In this document: positions 28,278 to 38,451 of the stretch, piece by piece | Layout: each line of letters opens with the position of its first letter | Position numbering within the stretch: position 1 is the first letter of the stretch | Assembly (NCBI GenBank): GCA_002694465.1 | Contig: NZMG01000003.1 | Location: 1-64,000 of the forward strand | DNA length: 64,000 bases | Reading direction: 5' to 3' | Source of the DNA: Flavobacteriaceae bacterium | GTDB taxonomy: Bacteria; Bacteroidota; Bacteroidia; Flavobacteriales; Flavobacteriaceae | Made by a program: the position numbers and the translations under genes | Notes under the pieces: model-generated | The model's database searches: none | The model's input: the letters and a program-made list of their open reading frames with translations, nothing else | Told to the model about the DNA's origin: nothing

Positions 28278-28297
28278 AACTAAACAATCGGTTAGTT
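28278..28297. promoter_or_regulatory. Putative TetR operator, site 2
   Basis: AACTAAACAATCGGTTAGTT has perfect 6-bp outer arms (AACTAA and TTAGTT). It lies 30 bases upstream of the DUF6503-tetR operon and matches site 1 at 26814-26832 in inverted orientation. Confidence 0.75.
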
Positions 28298-28439
28298 ATA
28301 AAAAACAATTTAACACAAGTTTTTAATTAAAAGTGATATGACGCAAAAGAAAGGCTAAGTTCCTGAGTTGTTAAAGGAAGAAATCGGGTATTGATTTTAT
28401 AGGAGAATTTGAAGGAATAATATGGGTGTTGAATGGCAT

Positions 28440-28979
28440 TTATGATTTCAGTTTTATTATTTTTTGTGTTGTAACGTAGCCTCCATTACATTGCTGATTT
28501 GGATTAATAATTAAGTAATCTAATCGTTTCACATTTTCATAGTTATCGATGTCAATTGTATACCCGCCACCTATGAAAAAACGTTTAGCGAAAATATTAT
28601 AGGAAATTTCTGATTTGTTCATTTCGCTATAGTGCGCAACGGAAAGGAGTTTATTAATTCGGTTAATTTTTCCAACTGTAATTCTAGAACCACTATTTAA
28701 AAACCAAGCGTTATAAGGGCCCGATTCAAATTCCATTCTATTTGTCTTAATTCCAAATTCAAATTCTACATTTGAATCAATTATTGGAAACCGAAATGAT
28801 TCGCCAATTTTTTCTCCAAAAATTTTTGTCCCTTCTACAATTATCCAAATTTCAGATACATTAATCTGTTTTTCCTTATTGTTTAAATAGAAATCTATGG
28901 TGTGAGTTGAATAATCAGTTTGTCCAAAAGTCAAATTTGAAGTAATAATAAGCAATATTGTATAAAGGCTTCCTTTCAT
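28440..28979 (-). CDS. Hypothetical secreted protein
   Basis: The 179-residue protein has a signal peptide (about residues 1-19, ending TFGQ) and a beta-rich mature part with no family I recognise. It ends NGGYVTTQKIIKLKS, which resembles but does not match a sorting tail. The gene stands alone. Confidence 0.75.
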   Translation of the reverse strand: MKGSLYTILLIITSNLTFGQTDYSTHTIDFYLNNKEKQINVSEIWIIVEGTKIFGEKIGESFRFPIIDSNVEFEFGIKTNRMEFESGPYNAWFLNSGSRITVGKINRINKLLSVAHYSEMNKSEISYNIFAKRFFIGGGYTIDIDNYENVKRLDYLIINPNQQCNGGYVTTQKIIKLKS

Positions 28980-29052
28980 AATCTCCTAAAACTCATTCTA
29001 TTTACTATTTTATCGTCGATATCCAACAATGGCTTTACTAAAGATACCTAAA

Positions 29053-29853
29053 TCACCCCTTCACAAACTTCACCTCATACACCAAGGGATATAACCCATG
29101 AGGGAGTTCGCAAAGACTCTCTGTATTCTTCACTAAATTTGGGAACACATTATACGGACTCCCATTGTGTTCTCTAAAAAACTCCAACTGCAATCCTGCG
29201 TCTTTTAGGCTTTGTATCACTTCGCTAAGTCCATGGTTCCAACCGTATTCTTTACTAGTCATTTGGGGAGTGTTCCCCTCGACATAGGTGCCTTCGTATT
29301 CTTCGTAGATGGCTTCTTCTTGGTTATAACCGTATTTCATCACGGGAGGGTTTACCGTATAATCAAACATCCAAGCAATGGGGTGAAATTCCACCATATA
29401 AAAAAAGCCTCCGGGCTTGAGTCGTTCGGCAATCATCTGCGCCCAAGGTTGTAAATCGGGGAGCCATCCTATCACGCCATAGCTGGTAAACACGATATCA
29501 AACTGTTCGTTAATGTGCTGTGAGGTATCCAGCACATTGCAGCACACAAATTTTGCGTCTAGATCTAATTCATTGTTTAGTTGCTGTGCTAATGCTATCC
29601 CTTTATCGCTAAGATCCACGCCAACGCACTTGGCGCCCATTCGTGCCAAACTGAGAGTATCTTGCCCAAAGTGACATTGTAAATGCAAGACGCTTTTGCC
29701 TTTTACATCACCTAAAGCATCAAGTTCATAACGATTAAGAGAAGTAGCTCCTTTTTTAAAAGCTACCAAATTATAGAAATCACTTTGAGCATGGACCGCA
29801 ATTTTTTTGTTCCAGGTTTCTCTATTTGTTTCAAAGGCTTTATTTAAGTCCAT
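29053..29853 (-). CDS. Class I SAM-dependent methyltransferase
   Basis: The 266-residue protein has the methyltransferase motif I as VLHLQCHFGQDTLSLARMG, motif II with CVGVDLSDKGIALAQ and FDIVFTSYGVIGWL as motif IV. It resembles small-molecule methyltransferases of the UbiE/Methyltransf_25 type; the acceptor is unknown. It is separated from the T9SS cargo gene by 20 bases. Confidence 0.9.
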   Translation of the reverse strand: MDLNKAFETNRETWNKKIAVHAQSDFYNLVAFKKGATSLNRYELDALGDVKGKSVLHLQCHFGQDTLSLARMGAKCVGVDLSDKGIALAQQLNNELDLDAKFVCCNVLDTSQHINEQFDIVFTSYGVIGWLPDLQPWAQMIAERLKPGGFFYMVEFHPIAWMFDYTVNPPVMKYGYNQEEAIYEEYEGTYVEGNTPQMTSKEYGWNHGLSEVIQSLKDAGLQLEFFREHNGSPYNVFPNLVKNTESLCELPHGLYPLVYEVKFVKG

Positions 29854-29873
29854 TAAATTTATAAGACGAGAAA

Positions 29874-31328
29874 TTATTTTTTAATTATTTTAAGGGATTT
29901 GGGTATATTATCATTATTAATTAATGTTATATAATAAATTCCTGTTTGAAAATGAGATATATCAATCTTTTGATTTTGAAATTCTTCTGATATTACTAAT
30001 CTTCCATAAGAATCATAAATAAAAAATTCTTTAATTTCAAGAGCATTAATAAATTGAATACTTTCTGTTGCTGGATTTGGATAAACAACATAATTTTCAA
30101 AATTGTCATCTTTTAAATCTAAAACTAAATTAGTTATATCAAAAACTTTAGCATAACCAGACTCTGTTCCACTTTGGTCGTAAATATAGTCTAGAGCTCC
30201 TGTCGCAAGTGTCATCCCATCCATAGAAATTGACAATGACTCACCCAAGTTATCGTCAAAATTATCTCCAACTATATCTTCTCCAAGTTGATGCCAAACA
30301 GAATTACTTAACTCAAATAATCTAACCATTCCAGCGCTATTCCCATTTTGACTATTATAAGGAGCTCCTATTGCAATTCTATTTCCTTCATCAAATAATA
30401 CTATCGCAAACCCAAATCTACTGCCAATTTCATTGCTTAATATTGTTTCACCGATTTGTTCCCAATTTGAATTAGAAAATTCAAATACTTTAACATATCC
30501 TTCAGATGCAATTGATCCAATGGCAATCCTATCAGCATTATTTGTAAAAGATAAGCCTACCCCAAAACCACTATCTTGTAAATTTTCACCATTTAAGTCA
30601 TTTCCAACTTGAACCCAATTAATTCCGTCAAAGTCATAAGTTCTCACAAGACCTCTAACTTCTAAATCTTCATCATAATATTGATTTGCACCTACAGCTA
30701 CACGATTACCATCAGGAGAAATGGAAACAGATGTCCCAAAATAAATTGGCTCATTAACTCCATCTGGGTCGATGTCATTACCCATTTGAATCCAATCTGA
30801 ACCATTAAATTCAAACACTCTTGCATTTCCAAATGAGTTATTATTAAATTTTGCTCCAACTACCAATCTGTTACCATTAGATGAAAGTAATATTCTGCTT
30901 CCAAAAAAATCTGAATTAGATTCTCCTATTAAAGTACTTCCTATCTGAATCCAATTTACACCATCAAAATCATATATTTTAACATGACCTAAATCATTAG
31001 GTAAAGTATTAATAACTGCTCCCACAGCTATTCTATTTCCTTGTGAAGATAATGACACCTTATATAAAGAAACTTCGTTAGGATAGTCGGTAGGAATATC
31101 ATTACCTATTTGAACCCAATCTGAATTGTTAAACTCATAAACCCGAAATCCAAAATCACTTTTACCGTAACCTCCTACAGCTATTCTACTACCATCGCTA
31201 GAAACAGAAACAGAACTTGCCCAAGAAAAGAAATCATCTGACACTTCTATATTCTCCCCAATTTGATTTTGTGCATTTATTATTATTGAGGTTAATAAAA
31301 AGAAAATAAACAACTTAAAATAATTCAT
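29874..31328 (-). CDS. T9SS-secreted beta-propeller repeat protein
   Basis: The 484-residue protein has a signal peptide, about seven repeats with the pattern S-x-DGxRIAVGA followed by a YEFNGSDWVQIG strand (FG-GAP-like propeller blades), and a C-terminal type A sorting domain (VYPNPATESIQF to ISHFQTGIYYITL and SLKIIKK). It is predicted to be moved across the outer membrane by the type IX secretion system. Its base composition is more AT-rich than its neighbours. Confidence 0.92.
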   Translation of the reverse strand: MNYFKLFIFFLLTSIIINAQNQIGENIEVSDDFFSWASSVSVSSDGSRIAVGGYGKSDFGFRVYEFNNSDWVQIGNDIPTDYPNEVSLYKVSLSSQGNRIAVGAVINTLPNDLGHVKIYDFDGVNWIQIGSTLIGESNSDFFGSRILLSSNGNRLVVGAKFNNNSFGNARVFEFNGSDWIQMGNDIDPDGVNEPIYFGTSVSISPDGNRVAVGANQYYDEDLEVRGLVRTYDFDGINWVQVGNDLNGENLQDSGFGVGLSFTNNADRIAIGSIASEGYVKVFEFSNSNWEQIGETILSNEIGSRFGFAIVLFDEGNRIAIGAPYNSQNGNSAGMVRLFELSNSVWHQLGEDIVGDNFDDNLGESLSISMDGMTLATGALDYIYDQSGTESGYAKVFDITNLVLDLKDDNFENYVVYPNPATESIQFINALEIKEFFIYDSYGRLVISEEFQNQKIDISHFQTGIYYITLINNDNIPKSLKIIKK

Positions 31329-31340
31329 AAAACTATCATT

Positions 31341-31631
31341 TTAAACGTTATACCCTTTTGCGAGCAGTCGTTGCCACTCGGGATGACGTTTCATATAGGC
31401 AGCCACAAAGGGGCATAATGGAGCAATTTTCAAATCTTCTTTTTCAATCCTTTCTAGCACTCCTTTTACTAAGGCGCTCCCCACTCCTTTTCCGCCTAAG
31501 GCTTGAGGCACTTCGGTATGGGTAAGATATATGGCATCTTTTGCACGGATGTATTCAATAATAGCGAAATGTCCTTCCACTTGCGTTTCAAAACGTTTTT
31601 TTTCTGCATTATCAATAATGGTCAACTCCAT
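31341..31631 (-). CDS. GNAT-like N-acetyltransferase (YidJ type)
   Basis: The 96-residue protein is a short acetyltransferase of the GCN5-related family. The acetyl-CoA loop is ALGGKGVGSALVKGVL, and the C-terminus has CPFVAAYMKRHPEW, the conserved ending of this short type. It is four bases from the CDGSH gene and probably co-transcribed with it. Substrate unknown. Confidence 0.9.
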   Translation of the reverse strand: MELTIIDNAEKKRFETQVEGHFAIIEYIRAKDAIYLTHTEVPQALGGKGVGSALVKGVLERIEKEDLKIAPLCPFVAAYMKRHPEWQRLLAKGYNV

Positions 31632-31634
31632 AAA

Positions 31635-32042
31635 CTATTTTTTATGAGAGCCATCACAATAGGGAAAATTCTCAGACTTGGTACAACGACAAAAAGAAGC
31701 GCGACGTTCGCGCGTTTCAGTTTTACCATCGGGATGGGTTATTTCGCAACTTTCCATAACAATGGCAGGACCATTTTCGATAAGGGTTACTTTCACATTT
31801 TTATTGTTCTCTTCCATAGCTTCAGTAGAATTAGATGTTTCGTAAGTTAAAGCGCCACTCGGGCATTTTTTAATGGCACTCATAAGCTCATCGCTGGAGC
31901 TCCCTTCGGGTTGTACCCAAGGTTTTTCCTTCGGTTTAAAAACATTAGGCAATGCACTAACGCAATTACCCGAATGAATACAAAGTCCCGGTTTCCAAAT
32001 AACCGTTACTTGGTCGTGTGTATATTTTTTTGTGATGTCCAT
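31635..32042 (-). CDS. Fused (4Fe-4S)-binding and CDGSH iron-sulfur protein
   Basis: The 135-residue protein has an N-terminal divergent ferredoxin-like domain (CIHSGNCVSALPNVF and CPSGALTYE) and a C-terminal CDGSH domain (FCRCTKSENFPYCDGSHK), whose three Cys and one His hold a 2Fe-2S cluster. Such fusions are common in Bacteroidota; an electron-transfer or redox-sensing role is inferred. Confidence 0.93.
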   Translation of the reverse strand: MDITKKYTHDQVTVIWKPGLCIHSGNCVSALPNVFKPKEKPWVQPEGSSSDELMSAIKKCPSGALTYETSNSTEAMEENNKNVKVTLIENGPAIVMESCEITHPDGKTETRERRASFCRCTKSENFPYCDGSHKK

Positions 32043-32109
32043 CCTATAAAAATACTAAAATTATGAAAGCGAAAATAGTTTGTGTATTTTTACTGAAAAA
32101 CTAACCCAA

Positions 32110-32760
32110 GTGAAAAAAATTCTCCTTTTTGCCATTCCTGCTTTACTCCTAGGTTGTAAAGACACTTCCGAAAAAACAAACAAAGTTCCTACACAGGAAG
32201 CAATTGCCCAAGCCTATGGATTTGCGCATTGGGACAAGGTTAACGAACTTACTTTTACATTTAATGTTGACCGCGACACAACACATTTTGAACGCACTTT
32301 TATCTGGGAACCCAAAACCAAAAAAGTAACATATATGTCTGGAAAAGATACTATTCATTTTCGACAAGATAGTATTAAAAGGGTATCATTAATGGCGGAC
32401 AAAACCTTTACAAATGATAAATATTGGTTATTAGCACCGTTTCAATTGCTTTGGGATGAAGGGGTTATTTTTTCAGAAAAAGAGAATGAAATAGCTCCCA
32501 TTTCTGGTGAAACGCTAAACGTGCTTACCATCACTTATCCCGAATTGGGTGGTTACACCCCAGGCGATGCCTACGATTTTTACTATGGAAATGATTTTAT
32601 GATTAAAGAATGGGTGTTCCGTGAAAAAAATAGTGCTACGCCTACCCTTGCCTATACATGGGAGGACACCAAAGATTTTAATGGAATGAAGCTATGTACC
32701 ATGCATAAAGATAGCACCGGGACTAAAAAAATATATTTTACCAATCTTTCAGTTAAGTAG
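32110..32760 (+). CDS. Hypothetical lipoprotein
   Basis: The protein of about 216 residues has a clear lipoprotein signal (KKILLFAIPALLLGC). The mature part has alternating aromatic strands like the DUF6503 lipoprotein at 27,412 and may be a distant relative. I use GTG 32110 because the signal starts there; TTG 32080 is also in frame. It is followed directly by the next small gene. Confidence 0.78.
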   Translation: MKKILLFAIPALLLGCKDTSEKTNKVPTQEAIAQAYGFAHWDKVNELTFTFNVDRDTTHFERTFIWEPKTKKVTYMSGKDTIHFRQDSIKRVSLMADKTFTNDKYWLLAPFQLLWDEGVIFSEKENEIAPISGETLNVLTITYPELGGYTPGDAYDFYYGNDFMIKEWVFREKNSATPTLAYTWEDTKDFNGMKLCTMHKDSTGTKKIYFTNLSVK

Positions 32761-32761
32761 T

Positions 32762-33109
32762 ATGGAAATAACCACAGCACTATTTACATTAGCGGGAACA
32801 TTAGTAGGAGGTGGTATCAGTTATTTTTTACAACACCAACGGTTTAAACAAGAATTGAAAATACTTCGGGAAGAACATAAAACCGAATTTATAGCAGAAA
32901 CCACTGCCAAGCATTTTCTGAATCATAAATCGTACACCGATCGATCTTTTGAAACCTTAAAGAAACATCTGGGCGGATTTGATGATGACGAACTTCGCAA
33001 AATTTTAGTGCGTGCAGGAGCCATCCGAAACTATCGCGACGATGGAAGCGAATGGTGGCGCTTGCTCTCCCGTATGGATGAATTCATTGAAAAAAAACAA
33101 AATAACTAA
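32762..33109 (+). CDS. Small membrane-anchored hypothetical protein
   Basis: The 115-residue protein has one N-terminal membrane helix (ALFTLAGTLVGGGISYFL), a helical linker that could form a coiled coil, and a short soluble tail rich in Arg and Trp (residues 90-105). No family recognised. It lies two bases after the lipoprotein gene and six before kynU, so it may be transcribed with the kynurenine operon. Confidence 0.72.
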   Translation: MEITTALFTLAGTLVGGGISYFLQHQRFKQELKILREEHKTEFIAETTAKHFLNHKSYTDRSFETLKKHLGGFDDDELRKILVRAGAIRNYRDDGSEWWRLLSRMDEFIEKKQNN

Positions 33110-33114
33110 CCTTC

Positions 33115-34377
33115 ATGTACCAAAACACACTGGAATATGCCCAACAGTGCGACGCACAAGACCCTTTAAAAGATTTTAGAGCGCAATTTTATTTCCCGAA
33201 AGACGACCAAGGCAATCCGCTTATCTATCTCTGCGGAAACTCCTTGGGGTTACAACCTAAAAAGACTTCAGAATACATTCAGGAAGAATTAGACGATTGG
33301 GCGAAACTAGGCGTAGAAGGACACACCGAAGCAAAACACCCTTGGCTCCCCTATCACGAATTCTTGACCCAAAGTATGGCAAATATCGTGGGCGCTAAAC
33401 CCAGCGAAGTAGTTATTATGAATGGGCTTACGGCAAACCTTCACTTGATGATGGTTTCCTTTTATCAACCTACTGCAAAACGAAATAAAATTATTATTGA
33501 AAGTGATGCATTCCCCAGTGATAAGTATGCGGTGGAGAGTCAGATAAAATTTCACGGATACAACCCAAAAGAATCACTCATTCTTTGGAAACCCAGAAAA
33601 GGTGAAGAATTATGCCGTTATGAAGATTTAGAAGCCATTATTAATGAGCAAGGAAATGAGGTAGCGCTTATTATGATTGGCACCACTAATTACTATTCGG
33701 GACAATCTTTCAATATTAAAAAAATTACCCAATTAGGACATCAACACGGTGCCATCGTGGGATTCGATTTAGCTCACGGAGCGGGCAACATATTACCTAA
33801 TCTGCACGAGAACGGACCCGATTTTGCCGTTTGGTGTAGTTATAAATATTTAAATAGCGGCCCTGGAAGTTTGGGTGGAGTGTTTGTGCATGAACGACAC
33901 GCAAACAATCCTAACCTCAACCGATTTACAGGTTGGTGGGGACATAACAAACAAACCCGCTTTAATATGCGTCACGAGTTTGACGTATTGTCCGGTGCCG
34001 AAGGATGGCAATTAAGCAATCCTCCTATTTTATCCATGGCAGCAATCCGTGCTTCTTTAAGTATTTTTGAAGAAGCGGGTATGCAGAATCTCAGGAATAA
34101 GGCTATTAAACTAACCGGGTATTTGGAATATCTTTTGGATGAAATGAAGGACGATAGAATTCAAGTAATTACGCCTAGAAATCCCGAAGAAAGAGGTAGT
34201 CAATTATCGATTCAGGTGAAAAGTGCCAATAAAGAATTACATACAAAACTTACTGAGGCTGGTGTGGTAAGTGATTGGCGTGAGCCAGATGTCATTCGGG
34301 TAGCTCCCACTGCTTTATATAACAGTTTTGAAGATGTATTCCATTTTGTTGAACGACTGAAACAAGTTTTAAATTAA
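33115..34377 (+). CDS. kynU: Kynureninase
   Basis: The 420-residue PLP enzyme cleaves kynurenine or 3-hydroxykynurenine to (hydroxy)anthranilate and alanine. The cofactor lysine is in VWCSYKYLNSGPGSLGG, with GFDLAHGAGN and LCGNSLGLQP as further family motifs. The stop codon overlaps the ATG of kmo, the preceding step of the pathway. Confidence 0.96.
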   Translation: MYQNTLEYAQQCDAQDPLKDFRAQFYFPKDDQGNPLIYLCGNSLGLQPKKTSEYIQEELDDWAKLGVEGHTEAKHPWLPYHEFLTQSMANIVGAKPSEVVIMNGLTANLHLMMVSFYQPTAKRNKIIIESDAFPSDKYAVESQIKFHGYNPKESLILWKPRKGEELCRYEDLEAIINEQGNEVALIMIGTTNYYSGQSFNIKKITQLGHQHGAIVGFDLAHGAGNILPNLHENGPDFAVWCSYKYLNSGPGSLGGVFVHERHANNPNLNRFTGWWGHNKQTRFNMRHEFDVLSGAEGWQLSNPPILSMAAIRASLSIFEEAGMQNLRNKAIKLTGYLEYLLDEMKDDRIQVITPRNPEERGSQLSIQVKSANKELHTKLTEAGVVSDWREPDVIRVAPTALYNSFEDVFHFVERLKQVLN

Positions 34378-35774
34378 TGGCTCAAAAAGACAACATACTT
34401 ATCATTGGTGCTGGACTCTGCGGAAGCTTGTTGGCATTGCGACTGGCACAACGAGGGTATCAAATTACTTTAGTAGAAAAACGCCCCGATTTACGAAAAG
34501 TTACCCAAGATGCAGGACGCTCCATAAATTTAGCCTTAAGTGACCGCGGATTAAAAGGCCTCCGACTCGCGGGCGTTGAAGAAGAGGCAAAAAAGTTATG
34601 TATTCCTATGAATGGTCGCATGATTCATAACAAAGAAGGTAATACGTTTTTAAGTCCGTATAGCGGACGAGAAGGGGAATACATCAATTCTATTTCCCGA
34701 CCCGGTTTAAATATGTTGTTGCTCGATGCTATTGACAAAATGCCTAACGTAACAACTTATTTTAATTTGGGTTGTGAGGAGGTAGATTTGGAAAACGCTT
34801 CTGCACGTTTTAAAAATTATGAATCAGGAAAAACAGAAACTTTTTCAGGAGATATTCTTATAGGCACAGACGGAGCAGGTTCTGCAGTGAGACGAAATAT
34901 GTTTGAACATAAAAAGTTTCTTTTCAGCTTTTCCCAACAATGGTTAACACATGGGTACAAAGAATTGGAAATTCCAGCTGCTAAAGATGGCGGATTTAAA
35001 ACCTATAAAAATGCCTTACATATCTGGCCACGAGGCGAAGATATGCTCATTGCATTACCCAATTTGGATGGTAGCTTTACGGTGACATTATTTTTACCCT
35101 ATTCCAATAGTGATTATTGTTTCGAAAATTTAATAACTGCCGAAAAGGTGGAAGAATACTTTAAAAAAGAATTTCCCGATGCCTTGGAGTTGATTCCCAA
35201 TTTAGCCGAAGAATATTTCAATAATCCAACGGGACCTTTGGGAACCATTAAATGTTCCCCTTGGCATTGCTACGGAAAATCACTGTTGATGGGTGATGCA
35301 GCCCATGCCATTGTTCCGTTTTACGGGCAAGGAATGAATGCCTCTTTTGAAGATGTGGTGGTGTTTGATGAAGCACTCGATAAATTTGAAGGCAACTGGG
35401 AACAAGTCTTTTCAGAATATGAAAAAGCTAGAAAAATGGACACCGATGCGATTGCCGACTTGGCTGTGGATAATTTCCACGAAATGAAAGAACACACGGC
35501 AAGTCCACTGTTTCAGCAAAAAAGAAAATTGGAAATTGCTTTCGAAACCCAATTACCCAAAGAGTATTTTAGTAAATATTCTTTAGTTACCTTTAACGAG
35601 GCCATTCCCTATTCACAAGCTATGAAACGCGGAAGAGCCCAAGATAAGGCCATTCTAAATTTATTAGACGATGGAAAATTGAAAGACAATATGAGTTTAG
35701 AAGAGAAACTACAATTAGTTATTAAAGAAACCAACGATATCCTCCACGACGATGCCGTGGTTAAAAATTTATAG
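34377..35774 (+). CDS. kmo: Kynurenine 3-monooxygenase
   Basis: The 465-residue FAD monooxygenase hydroxylates kynurenine. FAD-binding motifs are [19 protein letters not shown] at the start and [25 protein letters not shown] in the middle, the latter diagnostic for this enzyme. The C-terminal part is soluble apart from a weak hydrophobic stretch. It overlaps kynU by one base, and the Rid-family gene starts just after its stop. Confidence 0.95.
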   Translation: MAQKDNILIIGAGLCGSLLALRLAQRGYQITLVEKRPDLRKVTQDAGRSINLALSDRGLKGLRLAGVEEEAKKLCIPMNGRMIHNKEGNTFLSPYSGREGEYINSISRPGLNMLLLDAIDKMPNVTTYFNLGCEEVDLENASARFKNYESGKTETFSGDILIGTDGAGSAVRRNMFEHKKFLFSFSQQWLTHGYKELEIPAAKDGGFKTYKNALHIWPRGEDMLIALPNLDGSFTVTLFLPYSNSDYCFENLITAEKVEEYFKKEFPDALELIPNLAEEYFNNPTGPLGTIKCSPWHCYGKSLLMGDAAHAIVPFYGQGMNASFEDVVVFDEALDKFEGNWEQVFSEYEKARKMDTDAIADLAVDNFHEMKEHTASPLFQQKRKLEIAFETQLPKEYFSKYSLVTFNEAIPYSQAMKRGRAQDKAILNLLDDGKLKDNMSLEEKLQLVIKETNDILHDDAVVKNL

Positions 35775-35775
35775 C

Positions 35776-36201
35776 ATGGAAAATAAAAGTAGATTAGTTG
35801 AAGGTAAAGCCACACCACGAGGTGCTTATCCGCATATTAAACGCGCTGGTGATTTTCTTTTTATAAGCGGAACCAGTTCGCGACTACCAGATAATACCTT
35901 TGCCGGGGTTCATAAAATTGACGAAATGGGTACGACTCATTTAGACATTAAAGAACAAACTCGTGCGGTTTTGGAAAACATAAAAGACTATCTTGACACA
36001 GAGGGAGCGACCATGGCAGACGTTGTAGATGTCACTACTTTTTTGGTAAACATGAACGACTTTGGAGGCTATAATCAAGTGTATAGTGAATATTTTAATG
36101 CTGCCACGGGACCTGCACGCACTACAGTAGCAGTACACCAATTACCGCATCCTAATTTAGTCGTGGAGATTAAAGCAATGGCCTATAAACCATTAAAATA
36201 A
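35776..36201 (+). CDS. Rid family protein, probable 2-aminomuconate deaminase
   Basis: The 141-residue trimer-forming Rid protein has [14 protein letters not shown] and the C-terminal [25 protein letters not shown]. In bacterial kynurenine meta-cleavage pathways a protein of this type (AmnD-like) deaminates 2-aminomuconate. The assignment rests on the pathway context. ATG 35776 is preferred over in-frame ATG 35752, which lies within kmo. Confidence 0.82.
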   Translation: MENKSRLVEGKATPRGAYPHIKRAGDFLFISGTSSRLPDNTFAGVHKIDEMGTTHLDIKEQTRAVLENIKDYLDTEGATMADVVDVTTFLVNMNDFGGYNQVYSEYFNAATGPARTTVAVHQLPHPNLVVEIKAMAYKPLK

Positions 36202-36205
36202 TACT

Positions 36206-37009
36206 ATGAAAAAACTGGCCGTCTTATTTTTATTAATTGTTCAAACAAGTTTTGCACAAGAAAAGAAGCCTTTTTCAATTGGGGAAACAGTCACAGTTTT
36301 TTCCGAAATTCTTAAGGAAGAAAGAACCTTGAATATTTATTTACCCCAAGGGTATCCAGCTTCAGAAAAGAAATATCCAGTTATTTATTTGCTAGACGGT
36401 TCTGCCGATGAAGATTTTATCCACATCGCTGGGTTGGTGCAGTTTGGCTCTTTTTCGTGGATTAACATGATTCCAGAAACTATTGTAGTGGGTATTGCCA
36501 ATGTAGATCGAAAAAAAGACTTTACATTTCCTACTCAAAATGAACAAGACAAAAAAGACTTCCCAACAACAGGAGGTTCAGAAAAGTTTATTCAATTTTT
36601 GGAAAATGAATTGCAACCCTATATTCAAAAAAATTATCAAGTAACTGATGAAAAAACCATTATTGGTCAGTCTTTAGGAGGTCTTTTAGCAACCGAAATC
36701 CTCTTTAAAAAACCAGAATTATTTAATAATTACATCATAGTGAGCCCAAGTATGTGGTGGGATGACGAATCATTACTTTCTCAAACTCCACAAATGCCCT
36801 CTTCCGAAAAGAAAATATACATAGCCGTAGGAAGTGAAGGTCCTACCATGGAAACCGGAGCCATTAAACTACGTTATAAGCTTCAGAAATATTATGACAC
36901 CAAAGTTTTGGTTTATTTTAAATTATTAGAATCCCATAATCATGGGGATGCCCTGCATTTAGCAGTGTATGATGCTTTTGAAAAAATATTTAAAGCCGAA
37001 ACAAAATAA
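36206..37009 (+). CDS. Secreted esterase of the alpha/beta hydrolase fold
   Basis: The 267-residue protein has a signal peptide (about residues 1-17, ending SFAQ) and an esterase-D-like domain with the nucleophile in IIGQSLGGLLATEIL, an acid near DGSADEDF and a terminal His in SHNHGDALH. The signal suggests a periplasmic or outer location, so a direct role as kynurenine formamidase is doubtful even though it sits in the operon. Confidence 0.85.
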   Translation: MKKLAVLFLLIVQTSFAQEKKPFSIGETVTVFSEILKEERTLNIYLPQGYPASEKKYPVIYLLDGSADEDFIHIAGLVQFGSFSWINMIPETIVVGIANVDRKKDFTFPTQNEQDKKDFPTTGGSEKFIQFLENELQPYIQKNYQVTDEKTIIGQSLGGLLATEILFKKPELFNNYIIVSPSMWWDDESLLSQTPQMPSSEKKIYIAVGSEGPTMETGAIKLRYKLQKYYDTKVLVYFKLLESHNHGDALHLAVYDAFEKIFKAETK

Positions 37010-38451
37010 TGCACAAAATCCTAAACTACATAAACGGCGAATATTGCGAACCCTTGGCAAACGAGTGGATTGGTAATTACAATCCTAGTGAAGGGGTTGT
37101 GTATGGAAAAATAGCAAACAGTTCTTCCGAAGATATTGAAAAAGCATATCAAGCCGCCAAGAATGCGTTTCCAAGTTGGAGTAACACCACTATCGAAGAA
37201 CGCAGCCGAATTCTTTTAAAAATAGCCGATTTAATAGATCAAAACTTAAACAAACTAGCAGAAGCTGAAGCCCGTGATAATGGAAAACCTTTAAGTTTAG
37301 CAAAGAGTGTAGATATTCCACGAGCAAGTGATAATTTTCGTTTTTTTGGAAATGCCATCACGCAGTTTTCAAGTGATGCACACGAAAGTGTAGGATTAAA
37401 TACTATGAATTTTACGCTTCGGCAACCTATAGGCGTAGTGGGTTGCATTTCGCCTTGGAATCTCCCCTTGTATTTATTTACTTGGAAAGTGGCACCCGCC
37501 ATTGCTGCAGGAAATTGTATCGTTGCCAAGCCTAGTGAAGTCACCCCAATGACCGCCTATTTATTAGGAGAAATTCTTACCGAAGCGGGTTTACCCAAAG
37601 GCGTTTTAAACATTGTTCATGGCTTAGGTCCTTCAGCGGGGCAAGCCATCGTGGAGCATCCCCATATTAAAGCGATTTCTTTTACGGGAGGTACCAAAAC
37701 AGGAGAGCATTTGGCTAGAACAGCTGCCCCCATGTTTAAAAAACTATCCTTGGAATTAGGTGGAAAAAATCCAAATATCATTTTTGCCGACTGTGATTAT
37801 GATAAAATGCTTGCTGTTACGGTTAAGTCATCTTTTGCCAATCAAGGGCAAATTTGTCTTTGTGGAAGCCGAATTTTTGTTGAAAAATCGATTTATGAGC
37901 AGTTTAAAAAAGATTTTGTAACTAAGGTGAAGCAGTTAAAAGTGGGCAACCCTTTTGACGATGTGAATTTAGGCGCAGTGGTTTCAGAAGCGCATCGCGA
38001 TAAAATTGAAAGCTATATTCAAATAGCAAAAGACGAAGGAGGAAAAGTGTTAACGGGAGGTAATCGTGTTTCAGTAAAAGGATTTGAAAAGGGATATTAT
38101 TTGGAACCTACAGTTATCGAAGTTTTTGATGCCAATTGCCGCGTAAATCAGGAAGAGATTTTTGGCCCAGTGGTAACAGTAATGCCTTTTGAAACGGAAG
38201 AAGAGGTTTTAAGCTATGCCAACGGTGTTAAGTATGGACTTTCGGCAACCCTTTGGACGAGTAACCTTGACCGAACCATGCGAATGAGTAAGCAAATTGA
38301 AGCGGGCATTGTTTGGGTAAACACCTGGCTAAATCGGGATCTTCGCACTCCATTTGGTGGTGTAAAAGAAAGTGGCGTGGGTCGTGAAGGAGGTTTTGAA
38401 GCACTCCGATTTTTCACAGAAGCAAAAAATGTTTGTATAAAATATGAATAA
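37009..38451 (+). CDS. Aldehyde dehydrogenase, probable 2-aminomuconic semialdehyde dehydrogenase
   Basis: The 480-residue NAD-dependent enzyme has CISPWNLPLYLFTWKVAPA, the nucleotide loop FTGGTKTGEH, the glutamate in LELGGKNPNI and the catalytic cysteine in NQGQICLCGSRIF. The cluster context favours the 2-aminomuconate (or 2-hydroxymuconate) semialdehyde step. Its start overlaps the esterase stop. The DUF559 element begins right after its stop. Confidence 0.88.
   Translation: MHKILNYINGEYCEPLANEWIGNYNPSEGVVYGKIANSSSEDIEKAYQAAKNAFPSWSNTTIEERSRILLKIADLIDQNLNKLAEAEARDNGKPLSLAKSVDIPRASDNFRFFGNAITQFSSDAHESVGLNTMNFTLRQPIGVVGCISPWNLPLYLFTWKVAPAIAAGNCIVAKPSEVTPMTAYLLGEILTEAGLPKGVLNIVHGLGPSAGQAIVEHPHIKAISFTGGTKTGEHLARTAAPMFKKLSLELGGKNPNIIFADCDYDKMLAVTVKSSFANQGQICLCGSRIFVEKSIYEQFKKDFVTKVKQLKVGNPFDDVNLGAVVSEAHRDKIESYIQIAKDEGGKVLTGGNRVSVKGFEKGYYLEPTVIEVFDANCRVNQEEIFGPVVTVMPFETEEEVLSYANGVKYGLSATLWTSNLDRTMRMSKQIEAGIVWVNTWLNRDLRTPFGGVKESGVGREGGFEALRFFTEAKNVCIKYE

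Noticed and set aside
36206..37009. Esterase as kynurenine formamidase
   Set aside because: It has an export signal and esterase-D-like features, so a cytoplasmic formamidase role is not supported.
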